Part shown: positions 26,152-33,941 of the stretch, one piece after another
Position numbering within the stretch: the first letter of the stretch is position 1
Layout: each line of letters opens with the position of its first letter
NCBI GenBank assembly: GCA_031551965.1
Contig: JAVBMW010000006.1
Coordinates: forward strand, 1-64,000
Length of the DNA stretch: 64,000 nucleotides
Direction of reading: 5' to 3'
DNA from: CALVGQ01 sp031551965
GTDB taxonomy: Bacteria > Bacillota_I > Bacilli_A > Erysipelotrichales > Erysipelotrichaceae
Program-made: the position numbers and the translations under genes
Notes under the pieces: generated by a model
The model's input: the letters and a program-made list of their open reading frames with translations, nothing else
Database searches by the model: none
What the model was told of the DNA's origin: nothing

Positions 26152-27609
26152 ATGAACAAAATCATCATTGGAACATTTATTACCGAATCAAACGAAAACA
26201 TTCCAACTAAAAATGATATCGATAGTTATGATATCTCATTTGGAGATAAGTTGATTGAGAAAATGGGAGTAAAGGAAATTTTTGAAAGCCAAGAAATTAA
26301 GATTATTCCTTCAATTTATGCAAATGCAGGTGCTGCTGGGGTTACCAAAAAGCGTACATTTGATTATATTGAATCTTGTTTACTGGATACGATTCGAGAG
26401 CATCTTCATGAGATAGACGGCATCTTTCTTCATCTACATGGAGCTTCTTACGTAGATAGCGGGATTGGTTCAGGAGATCACCACATCATAAAGAAAGCTA
26501 GAGAAATCGTTGGCCCCTATCTTCCAATCATTGTAGCTTGCGACCCACACGGGAATCTTACAAAAGAGTATGTCGAAAATTGTACTTGTATTCGTTCTTA
26601 TAGAGAAAGTCCACATACAGATGCAGTTGCAACAATAGAAAGAATGGCACAATTGCTTTGTGATCTAGTTAAAGAAAGAAAAAACATCCACTCAATATAC
26701 CGAAAATTGCCACTGATTCTAGGTGGTGAACAATCCGTATCCACAGATGAACCTGTTATATCAATCAATCGTTATATGGACGATATGGAAAAAGATTCAC
26801 GTATCCTCTCTGCATCATGGCATCCAGGGTATCTTCGTCACGATTGCCCTGAAGCAGGATGCGGGATTGTTGTTGTTCCGGCAACAGAGGCTGATCAAGA
26901 GTACTGTGAAATTAAAGCTAATGAATTAGCTGAATATATTTGGAGCAAGCACCATGAATTCCATTATACCGGTTATACCGCATTACCCGAAAAAGCATTA
27001 AAAGACGTCCTTGAATTTAACGGTAAACCTTGTGTCATCACAGACTCCGGAGACAACACAACTTCAGGCGCAAAAGGATGGAATACAACAATTCTTAGAC
27101 AGGCTATAGAAGCAAAATCGAGCAAAAACTTCTTGTTTGCATCAATTAATGACCCGAAAACAGAAACATTATTAGAAAATTATGAAATCGGTCAAACTTG
27201 TTCTATTAAGCTAGGAGTTGGCCATGATGAATTAAATACACCTGTACCACTTGATGTCACAGTACTCTATAAAGGTGAAGTAGTTGATGCGATAGCATTA
27301 GGTAAAAGTGACATTTACACCGTTTTAGGAAATTGTGTTACCGTTCATGTAAATGATTCCAATATCGATATTATTGTTTCAAACTGTTCTACATCATATA
27401 TGGAACAACTTCATTTTGAAAAAGCAGGAATTAAAAATTGGAAAGATTACGACTGTGTTGTTGTAAAACAAGGGTATATTTTCCCAGATTTAAAAAAAGG
27501 TGCGGCATTTTATGTTATGAGTTTGACAGATGGACCTACTCCGCAAAATACTGCAAAAATACCATTTAAACTAGTAATGAGACCTATGTATCCTTTAGAT
27601 AACATTTAA
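26152..27609 (+). CDS. M81-family (MlrC-like) metallohydrolase
   Basis: A 485-residue protein of the microcystinase C family. The N-terminal part shows DGIFLHLHGAS, ACDPHGNLTKEY and YRESPHTDAVAT, the conserved metal-binding histidine and aspartate motifs. The C-terminal MlrC domain has ITDSGDNTTSGAKGWNT and VVKQGYIFPD. Known members hydrolyse amide or peptide bonds in microcystin fragments, but most have unknown substrates. The ATG at 26152 has CAGGAG upstream; the start at 26113 has no such site. It is paired divergently with the creatinase-like gene around a predicted RpiR site. Confidence 0.85.
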   Translation: MNKIIIGTFITESNENIPTKNDIDSYDISFGDKLIEKMGVKEIFESQEIKIIPSIYANAGAAGVTKKRTFDYIESCLLDTIREHLHEIDGIFLHLHGASYVDSGIGSGDHHIIKKAREIVGPYLPIIVACDPHGNLTKEYVENCTCIRSYRESPHTDAVATIERMAQLLCDLVKERKNIHSIYRKLPLILGGEQSVSTDEPVISINRYMDDMEKDSRILSASWHPGYLRHDCPEAGCGIVVVPATEADQEYCEIKANELAEYIWSKHHEFHYTGYTALPEKALKDVLEFNGKPCVITDSGDNTTSGAKGWNTTILRQAIEAKSSKNFLFASINDPKTETLLENYEIGQTCSIKLGVGHDELNTPVPLDVTVLYKGEVVDAIALGKSDIYTVLGNCVTVHVNDSNIDIIVSNCSTSYMEQLHFEKAGIKNWKDYDCVVVKQGYIFPDLKKGAAFYVMSLTDGPTPQNTAKIPFKLVMRPMYPLDNI

Positions 27610-27767
27610 ATGCATATAATGTCATGATACTGATTATATCAAAGGCATCCGTTAGATAAAGTAGGTGCCTTATGTTTCCCTTCAAAGATAACCTACAAAC
27701 AATATTTGTTTTGCTTCACCGATATTTATTTGTATTCCCCTGATATTCCATTTTCCTATTTTTCACT

Positions 27768-27824
27768 AGGACTTAAGATCAAGCGCCGCAAGGCATACAG
27801 GTTCGACCCCTGTCACCCGCACCA
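27768..27824 (+). repeat. tRNA-Leu 3' half, attachment-site copy 1
   Basis: The sequence runs from a tRNA anticodon loop (CTTAAGA) through a GCC-GCAA-GGC variable arm, a T arm (CAGGTTCGACCCCTG) and CACCCGCACCA. No matching 5' half is present, so this is not a complete tRNA gene. The anticodon stem no longer pairs well. A terminator (AATCCCTTC/GAAGGGATTTTTT) follows at 27836-27866. Near-copies occur at 30856 and 33029. Confidence 0.85.
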
Positions 27825-28063
27825 TCTAAACAGTAAATCCCTTCGGTTTTAAGAAGGGATTTTTTATATCATTTATTGCTTTTTCACACAATTTGCAACT
27901 TACTGCAACTTAGATTTTGATTTCAAAAGTTCAAAATAGACCTTAAACAGGCGACTTAAACTTTTCTATTTTTCAATTAATTCCTGTTTTTGCAACTTAC
28001 TGCAACTAAAATTTTAAATTTATGCCCGCTCATACGCCATGTCGCTGTGGTTGAGCTGAGTAA
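27825..28063. other. Region after attachment copy 1
   Basis: It holds the terminator and a direct repeat TTGCAACTTACTGCAACT (about 27893 and 27993). On the minus strand 28022-28066 a short frame ends SDMAYERA, perhaps the tail of a lost mobile-element gene, but it cannot be assigned. Confidence 0.4.
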
Positions 28064-29071
28064 TTATGGTTTAAAAGGATTTACAGTACCTCCAAAAGCA
28101 AAAACAAACCAATCATTATTTTCTTTTATGAAGGTTATAACGTGCCCACGTCCTAACATATGAGGTTCATTTATTATAGCAATATTATCAAAATTTTCTA
28201 AAACTTTCATTTTTGCGCACTTTCCATCTTCAAAAAATTCTATATACGAACTAATGCTAGGTTTATTAATATTTTTATAGTATTTAATTGCTTTACTGAA
28301 ATCCCCCCAATCGCTAAAATTATGTTTAAAGAGAATCTGTTTATATTCTTTCGGATCAACTGTTCCTTTACTTAACAATGTCAAAAACATATAGCCTTTC
28401 AAGTATATTTTTAACTCATCCTCAGAGTAATTACTCATTGCTTCTAAAATATCATTAGTAGTTCCGTCCTTTCCTCTTAAATTTTGCCAATAAGGTGATT
28501 TCTTAATATTATGATCTGAATTATTAGTATCTCCTAAATATACAACTGGGCCTACTGTATGCTTCATTTCCGATATGCATACTACTCCTAATTCTTCAAG
28601 TTTTTCATACAAGCTTATTAAAACAGGTTCTAGATCAGAAATAAATTGTAGACAAACAAAAAAACGTAAAAATCCACTTGTTTTAGATAGGTTAATTATC
28701 CGTTTTTCATCAGCATGAAGATAAAGTCCATAAATGATATCCTTTATAGATTGAGGCAAATCAAGTTTTGTACCATCAGATAAAATTTGTTCAAAAGATT
28801 TAGAAAATATATCTGTAAATTTTTTTAACATATCTGTAAACTCATTTTTATCACTTGGAAAGCGAGAAATTGACTCATTAATAATATCCTCAAAGTATAC
28901 GTTATCCCCTTTGGTAATAAACTTTCTTATTAACATCAGTCTTGTTTGAATAGCGACATAATCCTGCTCTTTGTATGTTGAAGTATTTATTGAATCATAT
29001 GGCAATTGCTTCGCAAATCGAATGTATTCTTTCATAGTAGTCATAAATAGTTCTAATATCATATTACTCAT
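28064..29071 (-). CDS. Unknown protein paired with an AlbA_2 protein
   Basis: A 335-residue soluble protein with no motif I recognise. It is acidic/basic mixed and predicted mostly helical, with a final segment (AIINEPHMLGRGHVITFIKENNDWFVFAFGG) that looks like a small beta domain. GGGAGAG precedes the ATG, 3 bases after the stop of the AlbA_2 gene, so the two are an operon. Its place between tRNA-derived attachment sites suggests a cargo, possibly defence, function. Confidence 0.5.
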   Translation of the reverse strand: MSNMILELFMTTMKEYIRFAKQLPYDSINTSTYKEQDYVAIQTRLMLIRKFITKGDNVYFEDIINESISRFPSDKNEFTDMLKKFTDIFSKSFEQILSDGTKLDLPQSIKDIIYGLYLHADEKRIINLSKTSGFLRFFVCLQFISDLEPVLISLYEKLEELGVVCISEMKHTVGPVVYLGDTNNSDHNIKKSPYWQNLRGKDGTTNDILEAMSNYSEDELKIYLKGYMFLTLLSKGTVDPKEYKQILFKHNFSDWGDFSKAIKYYKNINKPSISSYIEFFEDGKCAKMKVLENFDNIAIINEPHMLGRGHVITFIKENNDWFVFAFGGTVNPFKP

Positions 29072-29074
29072 CCG

Positions 29075-30568
29075 TTACTCTCCCTTGATTATCCACTCCC
29101 CTGTGGTAGCTCCTTTACGAATTATTTTCCCTTTATTTTTCAGACTATCCAACACTCTTGAAATTGTTCTTTCTGAAATATCAGTTTTTTCAGATAATTC
29201 CTTGCGACTTAATTTCGGGTTGATTTTTAACAATTCAAGCACAGCTTTTTCGTTTATGTTTAACTGCATTGTGCCACTTGTGCCACTTGTGCCACTTGTG
29301 CCATTTTCATTCTCTTTTAAAAACTCAGAATGTATTAATATCGTAGTTATAAAATAAAGACGATCTTCATCAGTTTCAAAGATTGGTTTTGGTGAACCAT
29401 TCTTTTCAATTGCTTGCAATATCTTTTTAAATCCAGTATTTCTGCCTTCAGTTAAATGCATTTCTTTTAGAAATTCACCGATTCTTCTATTTCTATATCT
29501 TCTGCTTAATGCACGATAATTCTTAAGCCCTTCTAAGCTAATTGATCGATCAGCACCTGGATGACTTACTATTTCAATTCTATCAGGAAGGATGCGAACT
29601 TCAATTGGCTCACGTATATCATATGCCTTGTGATATACTGCGTTGCTGAGTGACTCCTCGATAGCTGCATAAGGGTAGTTAAAAAAACGATCAGCTTCAG
29701 CTCTATCTGGATGCTTTATTACTTTTTCCTGAATAACATTATTTCTGATATAAAGTAGAGCTTCTCTTAACTGCATATGTAGTGGACCCTTAAATATTTT
29801 CTCAATGATTTGATCGCCACCTAAGTCATCTGGGAATTCTACTACATCAATTTGAGCATAAGGAAAAAACCGCTCTGGTTCTAAGCTAAAAAACATCAAC
29901 CCTACATTTTTAGGCTTCGTATATTCTGGTAATGAGTTAACCAAATTCATACTTTTGCACAAATCTAAAAAATCCATTTCACTTGAAGCTTTGTATAAAG
30001 AACTATCTACTTCACGTAAATAGCTTTGAATTAAAGTTATATTCATATCTGTTATTTCAGCTTCGTGATTGATTCGATCATCAAATGGAATATTGTTTGC
30101 TAAACTATATAAATCTCTTTTCTCTTCTTCAGAAGGAATTATAGTGCTCGCCATTTTTCGAATGTAGTTAATTCTTTCTTTATTATCTTTCGACATTGAT
30201 TTCGGACTTGAATAGGGGCGTAAATAACCACCTGGAGCCCAAACAACAATGAATATCTTTTCCTCATAATTTACTACTTCAACAATAGGCAAATATTCAG
30301 GTTGAATAAGTTTGCACTTATTAAGCATGTCTTTTAGATAAAAATCAACTTTATCAGTTGAAATACCTTTAAGTGGATAAACAGGCTGTCCATTATTATC
30401 TTGAACACCAATTACTAAATAGCCACCACCCCAGTTATCAATATCATTTGCAAATGCACAAATTGTTTTTAATGATGCTTCCGGATCCCAAGTTTCTTTA
30501 TATTCGATACGTGCCCATTCAACAACATTCCCTGAAAGAAGCGTTTTAATATTTGTTGGTATAGCCAT
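29075..30568 (-). CDS. AlbA_2 (Schlafen-type) DNA-binding protein with HATPase_c_4 and winged helix
   Basis: A 497-residue protein. The N-terminal AlbA_2 domain reads EWARIEYKETWDPEASLKTICAFAND then GGGYLVIGVQDNNG. A HATPase_c_4-like domain follows (FFNYPYAAIEESLSNAVYHKAY, PDRIEIVSHPG, RNTGFKKIL). After a Gly-Thr-Ser linker the C-terminus is a winged helix (LSRKELSEKTDISERTISRVLDSLKNKG). Such proteins were annotated as transcriptional regulators or RecG-like; AlbA_2 domains also occur in defence proteins. The linker is coded by a 9-base tandem repeat at 29271-29303. A hairpin at about 30697-30740 lies upstream. Confidence 0.85.
   Translation of the reverse strand: MAIPTNIKTLLSGNVVEWARIEYKETWDPEASLKTICAFANDIDNWGGGYLVIGVQDNNGQPVYPLKGISTDKVDFYLKDMLNKCKLIQPEYLPIVEVVNYEEKIFIVVWAPGGYLRPYSSPKSMSKDNKERINYIRKMASTIIPSEEEKRDLYSLANNIPFDDRINHEAEITDMNITLIQSYLREVDSSLYKASSEMDFLDLCKSMNLVNSLPEYTKPKNVGLMFFSLEPERFFPYAQIDVVEFPDDLGGDQIIEKIFKGPLHMQLREALLYIRNNVIQEKVIKHPDRAEADRFFNYPYAAIEESLSNAVYHKAYDIREPIEVRILPDRIEIVSHPGADRSISLEGLKNYRALSRRYRNRRIGEFLKEMHLTEGRNTGFKKILQAIEKNGSPKPIFETDEDRLYFITTILIHSEFLKENENGTSGTSGTSGTMQLNINEKAVLELLKINPKLSRKELSEKTDISERTISRVLDSLKNKGKIIRKGATTGEWIIKGE
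29271..29303 (-). repeat. 9-base tandem repeat coding a Gly-Thr-Ser linker
   Basis: About 3.7 copies of GTGCCACTT on the plus strand encode GTSGTSGTSGT between the ATPase and winged-helix domains. The unit is a multiple of three, so slippage would alter linker length without breaking the frame. Confidence 0.85.
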
Positions 30569-30855
30569 TGTATTTATCTCCTTTTCAAGTTGTTTTAATC
30601 ATTACTTTAGTACAACACCATTATATAACATAAAGTTCCATTTTGATTAATTTTATGGCGATTATTTTCATTAAAATTACGTTAATAGAAAAATAAAAAC
30701 AACTAAATATTTTAATCCTCCTTCCGATCAATTTAGTTGCTTTTATAGAAATATTAACTTTTAATTGGCAAACACAACGCTACTTACTTTGCCTGTTTTA
30801 ACTCAAAATATATTATTTCGCTTCCCCTATATTCCTCTATTTTCCTTTATTTCGC

Positions 30856-30913
30856 ACAGACTTAGGATCTAGCGCCGCAAGGCATGCAGGTTCGACCCCT
30901 GTCACCCGCACCA
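30856..30913 (+). repeat. tRNA-Leu 3' half, attachment-site copy 2
   Basis: This copy is close to copy 1 and better preserved: AGA-CTTAGGA-TCT gives a paired anticodon stem with a UAG (leucine) anticodon, then the variable arm, T arm and CACCCGCACCA. The 5' half is absent. A terminator (AATCCCTTC...AAGGGATTTTTT) follows. Upstream similarity with copy 1 extends about 50 bases. The rest of 30569-31309 has no recognised gene. Confidence 0.88.
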
Positions 30914-31098
30914 TCTAGAAATTAATCCCTTCATTTTAAGGGATTTTTTATATATAAATAACTATAAGTCTTGTTTTTTTCAATTGACAAGTTAATGCAA
31001 TAATACATCAAGTTGTCAATCGAGTTACTTATGATAAGTCTAAGTAATGAATATCTAGATAAATTAATTGATCAACCTATCTTTTATTTCTTTTTGAC

Positions 31099-31119
31099 CT
31101 AGTTCCGTTTTGGAACTAG
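31099..31119. repeat. CTAGTTCC hairpin, copy 1
   Basis: CTAGTTCC pairs with GGAACTAG, followed by a T-rich run. The same hairpin recurs at 33126-33150; the pair flanks the DUF234 ATPase module. Confidence 0.65.
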
Positions 31120-31309
31120 TTGGACTCTTTTTTTGAACTCTCGAGATTCCCTCGATAGTTTAAAATCTTATTAGCAACCCATTCCAAAATGGAATGAATT
31201 CAAGTAGTTTTTTGCACTCATGAATTTAAGATTGTTTCTATTAACTATTAACTAATCCTATCTATAATAAAAAATTAAGTATTTGTCGAAAAATTTATTC
31301 TACAGTACA

Positions 31310-31375
31310 TTGATATTTTTTTGTTTTTCGGCTATAATTTATCTAATCACGATTTACTTAATCTAGATTAGATAA
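31310..31375 (+). promoter_or_regulatory. Promoter with inverted repeat before the DUF234 ATPase
   Basis: TTGATA (31310-31315) and TATAAT (31333-31338) are 17 bases apart. An inverted repeat TTATCTAATC (31339-31348) / GATTAGATAA (31366-31375) follows directly, at the expected transcript start, so it may be an operator or a 5' hairpin. Confidence 0.75.
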
Positions 31376-31389
31376 ATGAGGTGTGACTT

Positions 31390-32868
31390 ATGTTTATAGG
31401 AAGACAAGCTGAACTCAAATTTTTAGAGAATAAATACAATTCTGATGGAGGACAATTAATTGTTCTTTATGGTAGACGTCGAGTCGGGAAAACCGAAACA
31501 TTGAGACAATTCTGTTCAGATAAACAGCATGTATTTTATGCATGCAAAGAATGTTCTGATAATTTACAACTCAATTCTTTTTCTGAGCGAATACTTAGAG
31601 AAGACATACCTGCTAAGCAATATATCACTCAATTTTCTGATTGGGAAAAAGCTTTTAAAGCCATTTTAGATCTTCCCTATGGGAAAAACAAAAAACTACT
31701 TATTATTGATGAGTTTCCTTATATGTGTAAAGTAAACACTAGCATTCCTTCAATCCTACAAAATCTTTGGGATGAAGTTCTTCAAGACTCAAATGTTATG
31801 ATTATTCTTTGCGGCAGTGCAATGAGTTTCATTGAAAAAGAGCTCCTCGCAGAAAAAAATCCTCTATATGGTAGAGCCACTGGTATCTATAAAATGAAAG
31901 AAATGGGTTTTTATGACGCTGTAAAATTTTTTCCCCAATACTCAAATGAAGATAAAGTATTAGCCTATTCAATTCTTGGAGGGATCCCGCATTATCTTCG
32001 ACAATTTAACGCGAATCTATCAATAGAAGAAAATATTAAGCAAAATATACTTACCAAAGGTTGTCCCTTATATAGTGAAGTTGATTTCTTATTAAGACAG
32101 GAACTAAGAGAACCACATTTATATAACTCACTAATTGAAGCGGTAGCTCTCGGAAATACAAAACTTAACGAGATCAGTCAGAAATCACTTGTTGATAACA
32201 CTTCTAAAACAAGTGTATATTTACGCAATTTGATTGAATTAGGAATTATCGAAAGAGAATTTTCTATTGATGCCGGTACAAAAGAAAAAGCAAATACAAA
32301 TCGAGGTATCTATAAATTAACAGATAATTTTTTCCGCTTTTGGTATGCATTTGCTTTTACCCAATATTCCGATTTAGAAGCTGGGCATGTCGATGGTATA
32401 TATGAATATTCCATCGCACCTGAATTGCAAAAATATGCATCTATGACTTTTGAAGACATTTGCACACAATATATTCAAGAACTTCAAAGAAATAATTGTT
32501 TACCTTTCCATTACACTAAAATGGGTCGTTGGTTTGGAAAAACTACAATAAGGGATACATCCACTAAAACGGGATTTCGTATTGATGAAACAGAAATTGA
32601 TGTTATTGCAACATCTTCTACAATGAATAAATATCTAATTGGCGAATGTAAATTTAAAAATAGTTGTTTTAATTATTCTGAGTATTTGGATACCTTTACA
32701 AAACTTATACCACAAAAAAATAACTCAGTATTCTACTATGCTTTGTTTTCAAAAAATGATTTCGATGAAAAACTTTATTTAGAAGCAAACAATAATGATC
32801 ATCTATATCTATTTAATCTTAACGCTATTGTGAATTGTAAGCTAAAATCTTCATCTAACATTTATTAA
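31390..32868 (+). CDS. AAA ATPase with DUF234 nuclease-like C-terminus
   Basis: A 492-residue ATPase of the archaeal-type ATP-binding/DUF234 family. Walker A is YGRRRVGKTE (residues ~28-36), Walker B KLLIIDEFPYM, and LCGSAMSFIE the sensor region. A winged-helix segment leads to DUF234, where ETEIDVIA and YLIGECKFKN resemble the D-E-x-K core of PD-(D/E)xK nucleases. The role is unknown in general; stress or defence functions have been suggested. It is a single-gene cargo between attachment copies 2 and 3 and has its own promoter. Confidence 0.9.
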   Translation: MFIGRQAELKFLENKYNSDGGQLIVLYGRRRVGKTETLRQFCSDKQHVFYACKECSDNLQLNSFSERILREDIPAKQYITQFSDWEKAFKAILDLPYGKNKKLLIIDEFPYMCKVNTSIPSILQNLWDEVLQDSNVMIILCGSAMSFIEKELLAEKNPLYGRATGIYKMKEMGFYDAVKFFPQYSNEDKVLAYSILGGIPHYLRQFNANLSIEENIKQNILTKGCPLYSEVDFLLRQELREPHLYNSLIEAVALGNTKLNEISQKSLVDNTSKTSVYLRNLIELGIIEREFSIDAGTKEKANTNRGIYKLTDNFFRFWYAFAFTQYSDLEAGHVDGIYEYSIAPELQKYASMTFEDICTQYIQELQRNNCLPFHYTKMGRWFGKTTIRDTSTKTGFRIDETEIDVIATSSTMNKYLIGECKFKNSCFNYSEYLDTFTKLIPQKNNSVFYYALFSKNDFDEKLYLEANNNDHLYLFNLNAIVNCKLKSSSNIY

Positions 32869-33028
32869 CATAAAGTGCTTGCCAAAAATATGACAAGTAC
32901 TTTTCTTTAATTACCGTTTAATATATCTACTGCAATGATCAAGGTTTCAATGAGTGTATGTTTGGGATCTTTATTTGTTTCTCAAAACTTTTTTTAGATC
33001 GCCATTGTCAACACTGTTCTCTAAACTA

Positions 33029-33084
33029 TTAGACTTAAAACTAGCGTCACAAAATATGTAGGTTATGCCACTATCTCAGCACCA
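33029..33084 (+). repeat. tRNA-Leu 3' half, decayed attachment-site copy 3
   Basis: AGACTTAAAACTAGCG and CAGCACCATCTAAAAATTAATC match copy 2 in place, but the T arm and variable arm are mutated. A weaker terminator (AATCTCTCGATTAAAGAGATTTTTT) follows, as in the other copies. This is probably an old attachment site. Confidence 0.75.
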
Positions 33085-33125
33085 TCTAAAAATTAATCTC
33101 TCGATTAAAGAGATTTTTTCTCTTG

Positions 33126-33150
33126 AACTAGTTCCAAAATGGAACTAGTT
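33126..33150. repeat. CTAGTTCC hairpin, copy 2
   Basis: AACTAGTTCC pairs with GGAACTAGTT around five bases. It matches the hairpin at 31099. Confidence 0.65.
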
Positions 33151-33158
33151 TATCCTTT

Positions 33159-33239
33159 TTATTCAGTTAAGTCATTTGTCCCGACATTTACTCCGACATT
33201 TGTTCCGACACTTGTGCCACTTTTATTCCAGTAATTACT
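33159..33239 (-). pseudogene. Decayed tail of a second AlbA_2-type protein
   Basis: On the minus strand this reads KSGTSVGTNVGVNVGTNDLTE and stops. The Gly-Thr-rich repeat is the same kind of linker seen in the intact AlbA_2 protein (GTSGTSGTSGT). It follows the third attachment copy just as the intact gene pair follows the first. No more of the gene is left. The region 33240-33494 shows nothing convincing. Confidence 0.6.
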
Positions 33240-33494
33240 TTACTTGCCCATTCCACATAAATGTAATTAATTTAACTAAATGTTGTTTTCTTTGAATAAT
33301 ATATTGCCTCCATTGAAAGTTGAAGTAGTTTCTGAATTAACTTTCAATAACAGAAAATTAATTCTTCTGGCAAACCGTAATTTTTATGGTTTTTTATCTG
33401 AAATACTAGCGTATTTTAAAGTTTTGAGAATTTTATGGATTGCATTAATAAACCAACAAAAGAAAATTAGTGTTATCTTTCAATGAAATAGCTA

Positions 33495-33549
33495 TTGACA
33501 TTATTCAACTACAGTTGTAGTATTATGTTATAGAACTACATTTGTAGTT
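33495..33549 (+). promoter_or_regulatory. Promoter and two BlaI boxes, module 1
   Basis: TTGACA (33495-33500) has a -10-like TAGTAT 17 bases on. ACTACAGTTGTAGT (33508-33521) lies in the spacer and AACTACATTTGTAGTT (33534-33549) just downstream. Both have the CTAC-N4-GTAG core of BlaI/MecI operators. Confidence 0.85.
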
Positions 33550-33563
33550 GAACGGAGGCTCTT

Positions 33564-33929
33564 ATGAACAATTCAATTTCTGATGCGGAATTAGTACTAT
33601 TGCAAATAATTTGGGATGCTAGTTCTCCAATATCTTCTTACGATATATATGCTAATCTACCTGAAGATATTGACTGGCAAAGGACAACAGTATCAACACT
33701 TTTAAGTAGATTAGTAGAAAAAAAAGCGATCACAGTTGAAAGACGCGGAAAGAACTATTATTATGATGCTCTTATCAATGAAGAAGAGTATAAGAAGAAT
33801 GAAACCAAAGCTTTTGTAAAGAAAATCCATGGAAATAAATTAAGTAGTTTTGTCGCTGCTCTAAGCAGTGATGAAGTTTTTACTGAAGAAGAAATTAATG
33901 AATTAAAAGATCTTATCAGTAAGATATAG
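33564..33929 (+). CDS. BlaI/MecI-family repressor, module 1
   Basis: A 121-residue winged-helix repressor. The N-terminal DNA-binding domain (ISDAELVLLQIIWDASSPISSYDIY, WQRTTVSTLLSRLVEKKAI) is followed by the C-terminal dimerisation helices where BlaI proteins are cleaved on induction. It presumably binds the two boxes upstream and represses itself and the sensor gene 12 bases downstream. Confidence 0.93.
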   Translation: MNNSISDAELVLLQIIWDASSPISSYDIYANLPEDIDWQRTTVSTLLSRLVEKKAITVERRGKNYYYDALINEEEYKKNETKAFVKKIHGNKLSSFVAALSSDEVFTEEEINELKDLISKI

Positions 33930-33941
33930 GAGGGAAAAGTC

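Noticed and set aside
27641..27671. Terminator after the MlrC-like gene
   Set aside because: The AAGGCA/TGCCTT pairing is short with a poor T run; too weak to list as a feature.
27768..27824. A complete tRNA gene
   Set aside because: Only the 3' half is present; no 5' acceptor or D arm could be found upstream in any of the three copies.
33280..33486. 68-residue plus-strand frame before the module-1 promoter
   Set aside because: No ribosome site and no recognisable motif; the composition looks like random AT-rich translation.
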